Positions 31,663 to 43,736 of a DNA stretch of 64,000 nucleotides are shown here, in pieces; within the stretch, counting starts at the first letter, position 1, and each line of letters begins with the position of its first letter. Origin of the DNA: Haematobia irritans. Its lineage: Eukaryota; Arthropoda; Insecta; Diptera; Muscidae. The position numbers were made by a program, and so were the translations under genes. The DNA lies in the NCBI RefSeq assembly GCF_050003625.1, contig NC_134401.1:64263242-64327241 (forward strand). The letters run 5' to 3'. Below the pieces are notes generated by a model. It had not been told where the DNA came from. It saw only the letters and a list, made by a program, of their open reading frames with translations, and searched no databases.

Positions 31663-32834
31663 TTTTATACCCTTCACCACTACTGTGGTACAGGGTATAA
31701 TAAGTTTGTGCATTTGTATGTAACGCCAAGAAGGAAAAGTCTGAGACCCATCGTTTAGTATACTGATCGTCTTAGAATTAAATTCTGAGTCGATTTAGCG
31801 GTGTCCGTCTGTCTGTCTGTCTGTCTGTTGATGTATTTTTGTGTGCAAAGTACAGCTCGCAGTTTTAGTCCGATTGTCCTAAAATTTGGTATAGGGTCCT
31901 GTTTCGGCTCAAAGACGATCCCTATTGATTTTGGAAAAAATCGGTCCAGATTTAGATATAGCTGCCATATATATTTTTCACCGATCTGGTCATAATTGGT
32001 GTGTATATCAACCGATCTTCCTAAAATTCCGTACATCCGAATATTTTATGAGTCTCGAAAAACTTGCAAAATATCAGCCAAATCGGTTCAGATTTAGATA
32101 TAGCTCCCATATATAGCTTTCGCCCGATTTACACTCATTTGCCCACAGAGGCCAATTTTTTGCTCCGATTTATTTGAAAATTTGCACAGGGAGTAGAATT
32201 AGCATTGTAGCTATGCGTGCCAAATTTGGTTTAAATCGGTTCAGATTTAGATATAGCTCCAATATATAGCTTTCGGCCGATTTACACTCATATGACCACA
32301 GAGGCCAATTTTTTGCTCCGATTTAGTTGAAATTTTGCACAGGGAGTAGAATTAGCATTGTAGCTATGAGTGCCAAATTTGGTTGAAATCGGTTCAGATT
32401 TAGATATAGCTCCCATATATATGTTTTTCTGATTTCGACAAAAATGGTCAAAATACCAACATTTTCCTTGTAAAATCGCCACTGCTTAGTCGAAAAGTTG
32501 TAAAAATGACTCTAATTCTCCTAAACTTGTAATACATATATATCGAGCGATAAATCATAAATAAACTTTTTCGAAGTTTCCTTAAAATTGCTTCAGATTT
32601 AAACGTTTCCCATATTTTTTTACTAACATTGTGTTCCACCCTAGTGCATTAGCCGACTTAAATAGTGAGTCCAGATCGAGTGATATTTAAATGTATGTAT
32701 TTGGGACAAACCTTTATATATAGCCCCAACACATTTGACGGATGTGATATGGTATCGAACATTTAGATCTACAAAGTGGTGCAGGGTATAATATAGTCGG
32801 TTCCGCCCGACTTTAGACTTTCCTTACTTGTTTT
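31663..32834 (+). mobile_element. DINE-like element C
   Basis: Clear head TTATACCCTTCACCACTACT with hairpin GTGGTACAGGGTATAATAAG, the tract GTCCGTCTGTCTGTCTGTCT, several units with CAGATTTAGATATAGCTCCC, and the tail GCCCGACTTTAGACTTTCC then TTACTTGTTTT. Same subfamily as A and E. Non-coding. Confidence 0.6.
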
Positions 32835-33310
32835 ATTTTGTATAAATGAATTCTTAAAATTGAATTATAATGAATTATATCTTCACTTGTTTCTAAGCTT
32901 GAATTAATTGAATTAGTGAATTATCCTATTAATTTGAATACAACCATGAGTTGTAAATTGTAAATGAAATCCAAACCAGTATTTGTATCACTACACGCAA
33001 AAAAATAATTCTTTCCTCCCAAACGAAATTTTAGATAAACAAAGTTCGTTTCTCATTTGCTTTTCGCTGTAAGGAAGTGTATTTGGAAGAAAAGTATATA
33101 CTTTTTGTGGTAAACGTTTATTCTTTTCCAGGATGTAAAAACAATTTCATAAAGACAAACTCCCAAAAAAAAACATTGTTTTCTTGCTAATTGCATTTTC
33201 CCTCATATCTTTCTCACATCCACGAGGTTTTCTAGTTCTTAACACCTTTTCCTGTAATACCAACAATGTAGAAGAAATTATACGATTTTATAAATTTTTA
33301 AAATTTTTTT

Positions 33311-33390
33311 ACCTTTCGCCTGGACTGAGAATCGAACCGCGGACCATGCACTTTGTAAGCCAACACACTAACCACTAAGCTATGTACCTG
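33311..33390 (-). ncRNA. tRNA-like module
   Basis: Minus strand TAGCTTAGTGGTTAG fits an A box and CGGTTCGATTCTC a B box, with a TTGGCTTACAAAGTG arm between. It matches 21582-21662. Acceptor pairing is poor. Confidence 0.55.
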
Positions 33391-33504
33391 TTATGGTCAT
33401 CAATAGATAAATATCCACGTAAGTTATATTTATATAGCATAGCTTGCGGCGCCCACGAACCGAATAAACAAAGTTTATTTAACAGAAACAAACATTTAGT
33501 TTGG

Positions 33505-33575
33505 CACCGTGGAGCAGTGGTTGCTACGTCCGACTTGCATGCCAAGGGTCGTGGGTTCGATCCCTGCTTCGACCA
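33505..33575 (+). ncRNA. tRNA-like module, opposite orientation
   Basis: GTGGAGCAGTGGTTGC is A-box-like and GGGTTCGATCCC is B-box-like, 45 nt apart. Related to the SINE head. Confidence 0.55.
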
Positions 33576-33823
33576 AAGTTTTTTTTTTGTTTTTTTTTTA
33601 CATATATGCCAGATATGTCCGGAACATTCCGAAAAAATGTCCAACATTACATTGTAGTATATTAAATTTTGAACAAAATAAAAATTTTGTAACAAACGAA
33701 TTTTTTTGGTGATAAAAGTTTAAAATTTTCGAAGCAATTCAAAAAACTCTAACAAAAGAAAAACGTTTTCTGTACACGTTTTCCAAACGTTTTTTTTTTC
33801 TTTGCGTGTAAGTGGCAACACAT

Positions 33824-35297
33824 TTTCATACCCTCCACCATAGGATGGGGGGTATATTAACTTTGTCATTCCGTTTGTAACACATCGAAATATTGCTCTA
33901 AGACCCCACAAAGTATATATATATTCTGGGTCGTGGTGAAATTCTGAGTTGATCTGAGCATGTCCGTCCGTCTGTTGAAATCACGCTAACTTCCGAACGA
34001 AACAAGCTATCGACTTGAAACTTGGCACAAGTAGTTGTTATTGATGTAGGTCGGATGGTATTGCAAATGGGCCATATCGGTCCACTTTTACGTATAGCCC
34101 CCATATAAACGGACCCCCAAATTTGGCTTGCGAGGCCTCTAAGAGAAGCAAATTTCATCCGATCGGGCTGAAATTTGGTACATGGTGTTAGTATATGGTC
34201 TTTAACAACCATGCAAAAATTGGGTGACATCGGTCCATAATTATATATAGCCCCCATATAAACCGATCCCCCGATTTGGCTTGCGGAGCTTCTAAGAGAA
34301 GCAAGTTTCATCCAATCCGGCTGAAATTTGGTACATGGTGATAGTATATGGTCTCTAAATATAGCCCCCATATAAACCGATCACCAGATTTGACCTCCGG
34401 AGCCTCTTGGAAGACCAAAATTCATCTGATTCAGTTGAAATTTGGCACGTGGTGGTCGATATCGGTCCATAATTATATATAGGCCCCATATAAATCGATC
34501 CCCAGATTTGACCTCCGGAGCCTCTTGGAAGAGCAAAATTCTTCCCATTCGGTTGAAATTTGGTACGTGATGTTAGTATATGGTATCCAACATCCATGCA
34601 GGAATTGGTTCCTATCAGTCCATAATTATATATAGCTCCCATATAAACCGATCGCCAGATTTGACCTCCGGTGCCTTTTGGAGAAGCAAAATTCATCCGA
34701 TTTGGTTGAAATTTGGTACGAGGTGGTAATATATGATATTTAACAACCATGCCAAAAGTGGTCCATATCAGTCCATAATCATATATAGCCCCCATATAAA
34801 CCGATCCCGAGATTTGGTTTTGGAGCCAATTGGAGGAGCAAATTTCATCGGAGTGAGTTGAAATTTGGTACATTGTGCTAGTATATGGCCGTTAACAACC
34901 ATGCCTAACTAGGTCCATATCGGTGTATAGTTATATATAGCCCTCAGATAAATCGATCCCCTTTCACACAAAAATTGGTCCATATCAAGTTCATAATTGT
35001 ATATAGCCCCATATTAGCGACCCCCATATTTCAATTCTGGCTCTCTACGTACCGTGCAAAAAGTCCATAGCGATTCGTAATTATTTGTAGACTTAACTAT
35101 ACATAACTTTTTGTCTAATATATACCACGTATGGACTAACTCACAATTTAGAAAACGATGTTAAGAAGGTTTAAGATACCACAACCCAAATAATTCGATT
35201 GTGAATGACAGTCTTTCGTAGAAGTTTCTACGCAATCCATGGTGGAGGGTACATAAGATTCGGCCTGGCCGAACTTACGGCCGTATATACTTGTTTT
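33824..35297 (+). mobile_element. DINE-like element D (array type)
   Basis: Same head as B (CATACCCTCCACCATAGGAT) followed by about eight ~153-bp units with ATATAGCCCCCATATAAACC variants near 34092, 34243, 34359, 34475, 34628, 34781, 34933 and 35001. The tail is CGGCCTGGCCGAACTTACGG then TATACTTGTTTT. Open minus-strand frames (33898-34371, 34355-34873) are array artefacts. Confidence 0.62.
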
Positions 35298-36013
35298 CCA
35301 TTCCGTTTTGAGGCGAGGTAACTTGGTAAAAAACATTGTTGCGTACCTTGTTCTTCTCTCACTACTACTTGCTGTAAGCACAAATCCCTCTTCTCTTTAC
35401 TGTGCACTGGTGTTTGTGGTAAGGATTACCACGTAAGTATTTTTCTCTGCTCAGTTCATAAATTAAAATATGAATGCTAGTCTAATTCAGCTTATCGTTA
35501 CAAATAATTAGAACATTTTTCTCACATCAAATTTTATAATTTTTGATTGACAAGTTAAAAGCTATCGGAATTCAATTACTGTAGAAATTGGATATAAGCA
35601 CATCTCATATTAGAAAACAACGCATATATCACAACACCATGGCTTTTTGGTACACAGAAAACAATACCCTTTTTTAAATTTTTATAAAAATATTTATCAA
35701 GAAATTTATTAATAATTTGATTTTGAGTTAAAACATCCATCTGCCGTCGATTTGAATTCAAGATGGAATGAGTTTTGAGTCAAAAGTTATATATGTAATG
35801 AAGACAACAATTCGAGTAGTTATTTATTTAACATTTCTTTGAAACATTTAAAAATTATGTTTATTATTACTTTGGTTGAACTGAAATTATTTCTAAATAG
35901 AAACAATACAACTTTTCTTTTTATGTAAAAATGTCTTTTATTTCAACCACATTTTTTGATCCATATTGATAAAGTGATGACTATATTTTTATCAAATGAC
36001 TGATATATTCATT
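35298..36013. other. unassigned AT-rich sequence
   Basis: No gene, TIR pair or tRNA-like module recognised. Confidence 0.3.
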
Positions 36014-36354
36014 AGGTTAGGTTAGGTGGCAGCCCGGTGTATCAGGCTCACGTAGACTATTCAATCCATTGTGATACCACATTGGTGAACTTCTCTCTTA
36101 TCACTGAGTGCTGCCCGATTCCATGTTAAGCTCAATGGCAAAAAGACCTTTTTATAGCCGAGTCCGAACGGCGTTCCACATTGCAGTGAAACCACTTAGA
36201 GAAGCTTTGAAACCCTCAGAAATGTCACCAGCATTACTGAGGTGGGATAATCCACCGCTGAAAAACTTTTTGGTGGTCGGTCGAAGCAGGAATCGAACCC
36301 ACGAACTTGTGTATGCGAGGCGGGCATGCTAACCATTGCACCACTGTGGCTCCC
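36014..36354 (-). mobile_element. tRNA-derived SINE, copy 2
   Basis: Minus-strand order: GGGAGCCACAGTGGTGCAAT, B-box-like GGGTTCGATTCC, the middle CACTGAGTAATGCTGGTGAC-type body, the LINE-like 3' part and a CCTAACCTAA tail. A short ATTCATT flank on both sides is compatible with a 7-bp or longer target duplication. Confidence 0.88.
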
Positions 36355-36671
36355 TTCATTCATTAACTACAATTGATCAAATGCTTACGACATTTTTTAT
36401 AGAAATTAGGATTTTTAATGTTGATAAATCGGTTACGATATTAAACTTACAAACCTACTACGACTTAATTGTTGAGTAGTGGATTTCTTTTTCGGTTTTG
36501 TATGTGACAAAATACCTACGATATTTTTGTTGAATAGTGGATTTTTCTATCAGTTCAAATTAGAAAATATTTTCGATAAAACACAAAAAATACTCGAAAA
36601 AAGAAAATATGAAATTTTTGCAAAGATTTTTTTTTGTTCGACGTCGAAAAATGTTTCGCCTGTCGCTATGA

Positions 36672-37136
36672 TTAGGTTAGGTTAAAGTGGCAGCCCGATT
36701 TGATTTAGGCTCACTTAGATTATTCAGTACACAGTGATACCACATTAACTAAAATTACCTATTACATATAAGCACTTCTAGTTTTCACCGATGATCCCAA
36801 CCGATTATTTTCTTTTGTTGAACCAACCAGATTGTTCCAAAAACATTAGCAGACTGCTTAAGTTAACGTTTTCCAGGCTCCCTAGTAATCTAAAGCTATA
36901 TGCTCTTATACGAAGAGGTATTTCATTGATTCCTTTTACTCCGCATCATGGCATCTCATACAGTAGTCATTATACTTCGTGTCAATAGTTTTTGCAATCT
37001 CGCCTAGGAGTGATATCTGACGTCTTGAGAACACTAGCATATCTAGTGTGTAGTTTAAGTTTAAATGGGGCCATATTTGCTTGGTGTCGTTGCATATTTG
37101 CCATCACAACCGCCTTCTTACGCAGCAAGAGCTTGA
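36672..37136 (-). mobile_element. 3' fragment of the LOA/I-like LINE, decayed
   Basis: Matches 7453-8005 of the intact LINE with internal deletions and many substitutions: the tail, 3' UTR and last part of ORF2 including the Cys/His-rich end. Much older than the intact copy. Confidence 0.82.
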
Positions 37137-37275
37137 TCGGTTTATGTAGAGTAGTCTATAAGTAATTATCAACCGATATGAACAAATTTTCGCAGGGCCA
37201 AAAAGATCAGATTACATTTACTCCTACAAGAGAGTCAAATCTGGGGATCGGTTTAAAAGGGGGCTATATATAATT
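37137..37275 (-). mobile_element. DINE-like fragment (array type)
   Basis: Minus-strand TATATAGCCCCCTTTTAAACC and CGATCCCCAGATTTGACTCT match the units of elements B and D. Confidence 0.5.
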
Positions 37276-38145
37276 ATGAAATTCAATTCAAATTTAATAA
37301 AACAAATTGTTTTGTGTATAATAAAATAAAATTAAAATCAGTTAAAAATTTTATTCGTCTTTGGGATCGAGACGTTTCTTAAGTGATAGGATACCACTTA
37401 GATTGGGGAAAAATGTCGAAAAAAGTTTTTGTTACCCATAGATTTTTTGCAAAACCAGTCGAAATCTACTTTTCCTACAAACCATAAATTCTGCTATTGA
37501 ATAGAAATTTACTGATCGTCCTAAAAAGACGAAAAGTCGAATTTTTGAAATATTCAAACCAATGTAAAAAAATAAAAACATTACTAACTTGAATTTTTCA
37601 TCGATTCAGGTGTCGGTATCTTCGGCATCTAAAACGCTACCTCATGAAATCGTGTATTTGTGTCAGAAACTAGGCTAAAGGCTAGAGTTGAAAATTCATT
37701 CTGAATTTGACGCAACGCACATTGGGCCAAATGACCGAAATCTCACGCATAAAATCCATTTTTGAACTTGTGAAAATTAAATATCTGGTGCTACGAAAAA
37801 GTTAACAACACATTACCAAAAACAAATCCAAAATGGTAAAACAATATGGCAACCCGTTGGGCCGTTTCAGGCCGACGAAGTGGCCACTCTTTGTTATTGA
37901 TTTTTTTCTTGAATTCTTAGTTTAGCAAGGTGCTTTAGAGATTTTGCTGGTAAAAAAGCTTTTAAAGTTATAAACTTAATTTGGAATGGAAAATTTAACG
38001 TATTAACAACGTATTAACTTTTAGTAAAAATTAACAGCGATTGTAAATATTGGTTGGTTATTTAAAAAAAATATATGACAAAAAGAATAATTTTCCTTTG
38101 TTTAATTTAATATATGTCCCATGTTGTAAGGAGTAGAACTTACTA
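37276..38145. other. unassigned sequence
   Basis: No frame, RNA or repeat boundary recognised. Confidence 0.3.
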
Positions 38146-38147
38146 TA

Positions 38148-39435
38148 ACAGGTTGGCTGATAAGTCCCCGGCCTAACAAAGAAAAACACATTTTTTGTCA
38201 AAATTCGTTTTTATTATTCAACATAGTTCCCATCAAGAGCGGTACAACGATTATAACGACCTTCCCAATTTCTCATACCATTTTGGTATTACTACTTCGG
38301 TTTTGCCTCAAAATAGGCCTCAGTTTCGGCGATCACCTCTTCATTGCAGCCCAATTTTTTTCCCTGCGAGCATCCTTTTGAGGTCTGAGAACAAGAAAAA
38401 TCGCTGGGGCCAGATCTGGAGAATACGTTGGGTGGGGAAGCAATTCGAAGCCTAATTCATGAATTTTTGTCATCGTTCTCAATGACTTGTGGCACGGGGC
38501 GTTGTGTTGGTGGAACAACACTTTTTTCTTCTTCATATGGGGCCGTTTTGCCGCGATTTCGACCTTCAAACGCTCCAATAACGCCATATAATAGTCACTG
38601 TTGATGGTTTTTCCCTTCTCAAGATAATCGATAAAAATTATTCCATGCGCATCCCAAAAAACAGAGGCCATTACTTTGCCAGCGGACTTTTGAGTCTTTC
38701 CACGCTTCGGAGACGGTTCACCGGTCGCTGTCCGCTCAGCCGACTGTGGATTGGACTCAGGAGTACAGTGATGGCCATGTTTCATCCATTGTCACATATC
38801 GACGGAAAAACTCGGGTGTATTACGAGTTAACAGCTGCAAACACCGCTCAGAATCATCAACACGTTGTTGTTTTTGGTCAAATGTGAGCTCGCGCGGCTC
38901 CCATTTTGCACAGAGCTTCCGCATATCCAAATATTGATGAATGATATGACCAACACGTTCCTTTGATATCTTTAAGGCCTCTGCTATCTCGATCAACTTC
39001 ATTTTACGGTCATTGAAAATCATTTTGTGTTTTTTTTTGATGTTTTCGCCGGTAACCACCTCTTTCGAGCGTCCACTGCGTTCACCGTCCTCCGTGCTCA
39101 TTTCACCACGCTTGAATTTTGCATACCAATCAATTATTATTGATTTCTCTGGCGCAGAGTCCGGAAACTCATTATCAAGCCAAAATTTTGCTTCCACCGT
39201 ATTTTTTCCCTACAGAAAACAGTATTTTATCAAAACACGAAATTCCTTTTTTCCATTTTTTTTCACAATAAAAAAGTTGTTTCACAAAAGACGCTCTATC
39301 TCACAAACTAATTTACTTACAGACGTCAAATTTTGACATGAATCATTTGAAGGTTGGTACTATATAAAAATAATATGCATTTAATACTAGCGACGCCATC
39401 TATGTGTCAGACTGGGGACTTATCAGCCAACCTGT
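38148..39435 (-). mobile_element. DD34D mariner transposon, full length, inactive
   Basis: TIRs ACAGGTTGGCTGATAAGTCC ... GGACTTATCAGCCAACCTGT, flanked by TA at 38146-38147 and 39436-39437; 1,288 bp, the usual size for mariner. It carries one degraded transposase gene. A second, deleted copy is at 49102. Confidence 0.92.
38333..39197 (-). pseudogene. mariner DD34D transposase, frameshifted, catalytic D lost
   Basis: The N-terminal frame (38757-39197) has the paired HTH region: KSIIIDWYAKFKRGEMSTED and IAEALKISKERVGHIIHQYL, then VTMDETW (first D). The C-terminal frame (38333-38785) has SPKRGKTQKSAGKVMASVFW, FHQHNAPCHKS and PTYSPDLAPA. The second catalytic D (normally QDNAPCH) is His here. The third D is recovered only after a further frameshift (PSDF); from His to that D there are 34 residues, hence DD34D. 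The two frames overlap near 38757-38785, so at least two frameshifts are present. Another reading (GCNEEVIAETEAYFEAKP) carries the C-terminus to about 38290. Confidence 0.9.
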
Positions 39436-39851
39436 TATTGGAACGTATTGGTAGAGTTCTATACTGCGTTAGAAAGGTTGAGATGTTGTCTTTTTTGCAA
39501 ACATAAATTTGTCTGCTGATAAGTGCTAATGAAGGTACCTCATTATAATTATGGTGTTACAATCGAAACGCAAAAATTATTAAATATTGGATAGAAAACA
39601 AGAAAACAAGTGCAGTAATAATAATGCAAAAACATTAGAAAGAGAGAAGTCTACCATGACAAATTGAAGAAAAAATAAAATAAATGTGCAGAGAAATAGA
39701 ATGAAGTAGATTACTTTGTTTAGTTGAAACATCTGGGCAAAACAATGGTAACGAATGAGCTATATAAAATAAAATAGCTATATAAAATTAAATGTCGTCC
39801 TGGGTGTCTTACTGTAACTAATTCTTCGACACACGTTCCGTTACAAAATTT

Positions 39852-40397
39852 CCCAGTAAAAAAAAAGAGTCGCCAAAAAAGTAATGAAAATGTTCTTTTT
39901 GGATCCGGAAGTGGTGCAAAATTGACGCAGAAGCGATGAATTTAACATTGGCTTGTCATAGGACGGAAATCCTCCATTTTAGCAGCCGTTGCACAGAATT
40001 TACATCACTTCTTTAGGTGCGATCCGAATTCAATGGTTTGGATGTAAATTAAAAAATTCTGTGATATTTTGTCAAATAAATAATTTTTTATAATTTTTAA
40101 TGGATTCTAACGCTTGTCGGAAACGTTTGACCTCAAATATTTTCAAAAATTCAAAATTTTTTTTTTCGACAAAATTTAAATGATTTGTACCATTTTATGA
40201 ACTCTTACTCTGTTTTTAACCTATTTGAAACAACAAAGTTTAAATTACCCATTAAAAGTATGAAAAAATCAAGTAATAAAAAATTGAATTAAAAGAACTT
40301 CCTGGGTAGTTAAAATAAAGAACATCATCGGGAGTGCATCTTCTGCAAGTGCTTTTAAAGTTGTGCCTTTGGAAGAACTTCCAAAATTTTTTGCTGG
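39852..40397 (-). mobile_element. CCCAGC-family MITE, type 1, near full length
   Basis: Inverted relative to 23099. Ends CCCAGTAAAAAAAAAGAG and AATTTTTTGCTGG (terminal G lost), with TT on each side. Internal landmarks TTGCACAGAATTTACATC and TTGTACCATTTTATG are conserved. Confidence 0.8.
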
Positions 40398-40439
40398 TTT
40401 GCTAAATCATAAAGCTAATATTTAAATATAGACTTACAT

Positions 40440-40815
40440 CCCAGCAAAAAATATTTCAGCAGTAAAATTTAGTTGCGCTTTTTGGTATACAATGAAATAG
40501 GCATTGCATCCACACTCCATGTATCGGCGGCAATAACGTAAACGAGTAGTTCGTTCGTTTACGTTATTGCAACCAATTTATGCAGTATAGATGCGCGAAA
40601 GGTAGTGCTGTTCTCCTTCATACCAATAACAATATTGCTCACTTCTGAGCAATATTGTTATTGAAATGAGCAGTTATATCAGCGCTGTGTTGAAGCTGCT
40701 ATAAATCGGGACATCGCCCACAAAAATCAGCGCTGATTCGGTTGTTTTGTAAGCAGTTGGTACTGCCTCTCTCTCCCTTACAATCCTGCTGAAATAGTGC
40801 TCCATTTTTGCTGGG
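40440..40815 (+). mobile_element. CCCAGC-family MITE, type 2 (376 bp), with two palindromes
   Basis: Ends CCCAGCAAAAAATATTTC and CTCCATTTTTGCTGGG, flanked by AT (40438-40439 and 40816-40817). Contains perfect hairpins at 40531-40545/40555-40569 (15-bp stem) and 40624-40641/40646-40663 (18-bp stem, 4-nt loop). A second copy, inverted, is at 52830. Unrelated internally to type 1. Confidence 0.85.
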
Positions 40816-40930
40816 ATATAGCGAAATGTAAAGGTAGTGACACGAATATAAGTAATATATATAAGTAATATGATCACTTCAAACATGTTTCAAGAACAAA
40901 ATGTTATTTTCGGACTGGAAAAGCAAAAAT

Positions 40931-40951
40931 GTTTTTTTTTTTTTTTTTTTT
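40931..40951. repeat. poly(T) run
   Basis: About 20 consecutive T residues. Confidence 0.8.
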
Positions 40952-41218
40952 ACAAACACATATGTTACAGGGTTGACAAAATCTGGACATTTTTCTACAA
41001 AGGGTTGGCAAAATCTGAATATGTTCCCATTTCTACATAGTACTGCAGAAATAATGGTATTCAAAACTTTTAGCTAAAATGACAGTGTAAGAGATTGAAT
41101 TGAACTAAATTCAGTGTGCATCAATTCTAATCTAGATTTTCAGTTTCCAATGTTACTACATAACATATATATTTAATTTGGTGTATGATAAAAGTGGTTG
41201 AGATACATCCTCCATTAG

Positions 41219-41500
41219 AAAATGGGCGTGGCAGTGGGCGGACCGTTCCGAAATGTTGATCATACTTTATTTTCATCTCCAGTGGTACACGTACAAAATT
41301 TCAGAGCTCTAGGCGATTCCTTTGGGTTGAAATATGCCCTTCATTTGAAAGTGGGCGTGGCAGTGGGCGGATCGGTCCAAAATTATGATTATACTTTATT
41401 CGCATCCTCAGTGGTAAATGTACAAAATTTCAGATCTCTAGGTGCTTCCGTTGATTTAATGCGTCAAAAACCTGTCATTTGGTCCACTGTGCAACGGTAG
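41219..41500 (+). repeat. two ~129-bp tandem units
   Basis: Each unit carries TGGGCGTGGCAGTGGGCGG (starts near 41223 and 41352), then a TACTTTATT and GTACAAAATTTCAGA phrase. Such TGGGCGTGGC units are common inside dipteran dispersed repeats. The frame 41222-41500 stays open but is not a recognised protein. Confidence 0.65.
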
Positions 41501-41941
41501 AATCACATCTGAAGATTTTGCTGGCGGCGTGTAAAAAGTAAATAAATTGTTTGGAAGTAATAACTCTGTTGGTAACAGAACTACATATTCTTGTGAAAGA
41601 TCTTCCTCCCAAATTGTTCTAGAAGATGGTTCTGTTCCAACGCCATACTTTATTTTTAACTTAGAAGAATTTTTAAATCAAAGAAACATGTAATCTCTTC
41701 TGAGGAGAGTGAAGAGCTACTTGACGAAAGTTTATAGTTCAGTTGACCTTGGATAATGGTTGGCAGAAAAATTTCATAATTATGTTTTTTGCTTTACCCA
41801 CGCAAAATACAAACAAATTGGCAAACAAAATGTCAAGAGTTGGATTCTCGATGAGTGTATATGAATATAAAAATTACTTCAGTTAAATCCTGCTCAAGGA
41901 ATTGTCTTATAAGTTATGAAACAGAGAAACTAAACTCTGTG

Positions 41942-42290
41942 CACGGACGAAAAATACTGTTTTTCATATGTTTGGGTGTAAAAATTATATGTTTGGAACT
42001 CAAATTTTTAACACATTACTTTTAAGAGCAAGCATATAATGTTTATAAACTAGCATAACATGTTTGCGACACATATGTTTATATGTTAAAACATATTATG
42101 TTTGGGATATAACATTTTCTAAATATTATATGTTTGGATGCAAACATATATTAATTTAGAAATGGCTTATAAACATATATGTGGACACCTAGAGAGTAAG
42201 CTTAAGTAAAAGAATGGAAGTTACCAATTGGTGCCTTTAAAATATGTATACACATATAAACTTTAATTACAATTCTTTTTTCTAACAGTG
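41942..42290 (-). mobile_element. AAACATAT-family TIR element (short form)
   Basis: Ends CACGGACGAAAAATACTG and TCTAACAGTG followed by TA (left flank TG). The interior shows TGTTTGCGACACATATG and ATATTATGTTTGGGATAT motifs. Confidence 0.68.
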
Positions 42291-43139
42291 TATGCCTAAT
42301 GTGAAACATAATATTGTTGAACAATACAATATATTATTTATATTCACTCCTCAATATTAGGTGCGGTTTGAAATATTTATTTAAATTAAATGTTGCGTAA
42401 GTTTGGAAATTACCAACGATGTATTATACAAATGTGACCGACGCTTCTGAGTTGAGGTAGCATATTCAATTCCATTTAGTGTATAACTACAATTTATTTA
42501 TTTATTTTATTTTATTTTTGTTCTTTTTTTTTTTTGTGTAGACAAATGATATTTCAAAATGTACTGAAACGATAAGAACTACTCAAATGCAACAACTTTT
42601 CAGTTTGAGGTTAAATATAATTTTCAACATAAATTCAACTTGACTTGAAACAGCTCATCTTCAATACATCTTCAAATTGATTGCGAATTACTTCCAATTT
42701 TGACGACATCTTTGAAAAGGTGAAAAATTAAATCAACACTTTAGAGAAGTTACTAAATTTAAATCTCTTTACAGAAAACTGAAATTTTTGGATGCTACAT
42801 TCTTGCAAACATTAAGAAGCAGACCGATGAAAAATGAATGGCTTATCGACAAAAAAAAATTCCAGAAACATTTCAAAGTGCAACCAATTAAAATGTTAAA
42901 AACTTGATATAAATCCACATCAACAACTTCTGGATGAAAATGTGCATCATCGTCAGTTTAATTTACATCCTATTATCTGTTTAAAATGGATATTTTATAA
43001 ATTCCTTCTGCTAGAAATCTATTCTAACACGCGGTCCAGCACGTTCCTAACATCAAATTAGCCGCATATTAATTGATTTTATTGCAGTTTTGTGACACCA
43101 ACAGGAAGGAAATCGAAAGCAAAAGTGTTTACAAATAAT
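42291..43139. other. unassigned AT-rich sequence
   Basis: No gene or repeat boundary recognised. Confidence 0.3.
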
Positions 43140-43147
43140 GTTTAAGG

Positions 43148-43728
43148 CATGGCTGAACAAGAAGGTTAAATCATGGGCCCATATGATTACAATTTTTTTA
43201 TTTCGACAAAATTTTAAGATGTCAAAATCATATGTTTATGGTGATTGCAGCTCTCCAAATGACACTGCATAGCAAATGCATCTCAAACAAACTCGCGCAT
43301 TCATAGCTGAAGAATTGTTCAAAAATGACTTGAGTATCTTGATAACATATTCCAGACTCAAAGTACCACGCACATCAGTTTTTAAACTGCATCATAAACT
43401 GTTTTTGTTAATAGATGGCGAAGATCCATTTGACTGACTTCCATTCTTAACTTTGGTGGGTATTATAGTCTTATTTGTCTCATATCGGCGTTCCTCGGAT
43501 GAATTATCCACTTCACAATCACTCATAGGTGACGCAATTAAATTTGAACCTTTATTTTTCTCTGCATTTTAATTATTTTTTCAGGACAATTGAAAGAATA
43601 AATAATTGCCACTTTTACCAATGCCATACGATTCTTTCATCAGCTGATTTGGACTTCCTAAAATTGTAAACAACATATTGAAATTTGTTGTTTTTGTTAT
43701 CGTGATTCAACCTCCTTATTCAGCCATG
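43148..43728. mobile_element. 581-bp TIR element with 8-bp duplication, P- or hAT-like
   Basis: Ends CATGGCTGAACAAGAAGGTT and ACCTCCTTATTCAGCCATG are imperfect inverted repeats (~24 bp). A perfect 8-bp duplication GTTTAAGG flanks it (43140-43147 and 43729-43736). The CATG start is like P-element termini, and 8-bp duplications fit P or hAT. No transposase. Confidence 0.8.
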
Positions 43729-43736
43729 GTTTAAGG

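Larger units (their letters stand above)
32994..33808. mobile_element. CACGCAAA TIR element with opposed tRNA-like modules (815 bp)
   Basis: Ends CACGCAAAAAAATAA and TTTTTTCTTTGCGTG, flanked by TA (32992-32993 and 33809-33810). The body holds tRNA-like modules at 33311-33390 (minus) and 33505-33575 (plus), in the same order and orientation as in the element at 21280, although the termini differ. Confidence 0.78.

Noticed and set aside
21582..33575. tRNA-like modules as functional tRNA genes
   Set aside because: A- and B-box-like sequences are present but acceptor stems do not pair and the modules sit in repeated TIR elements.
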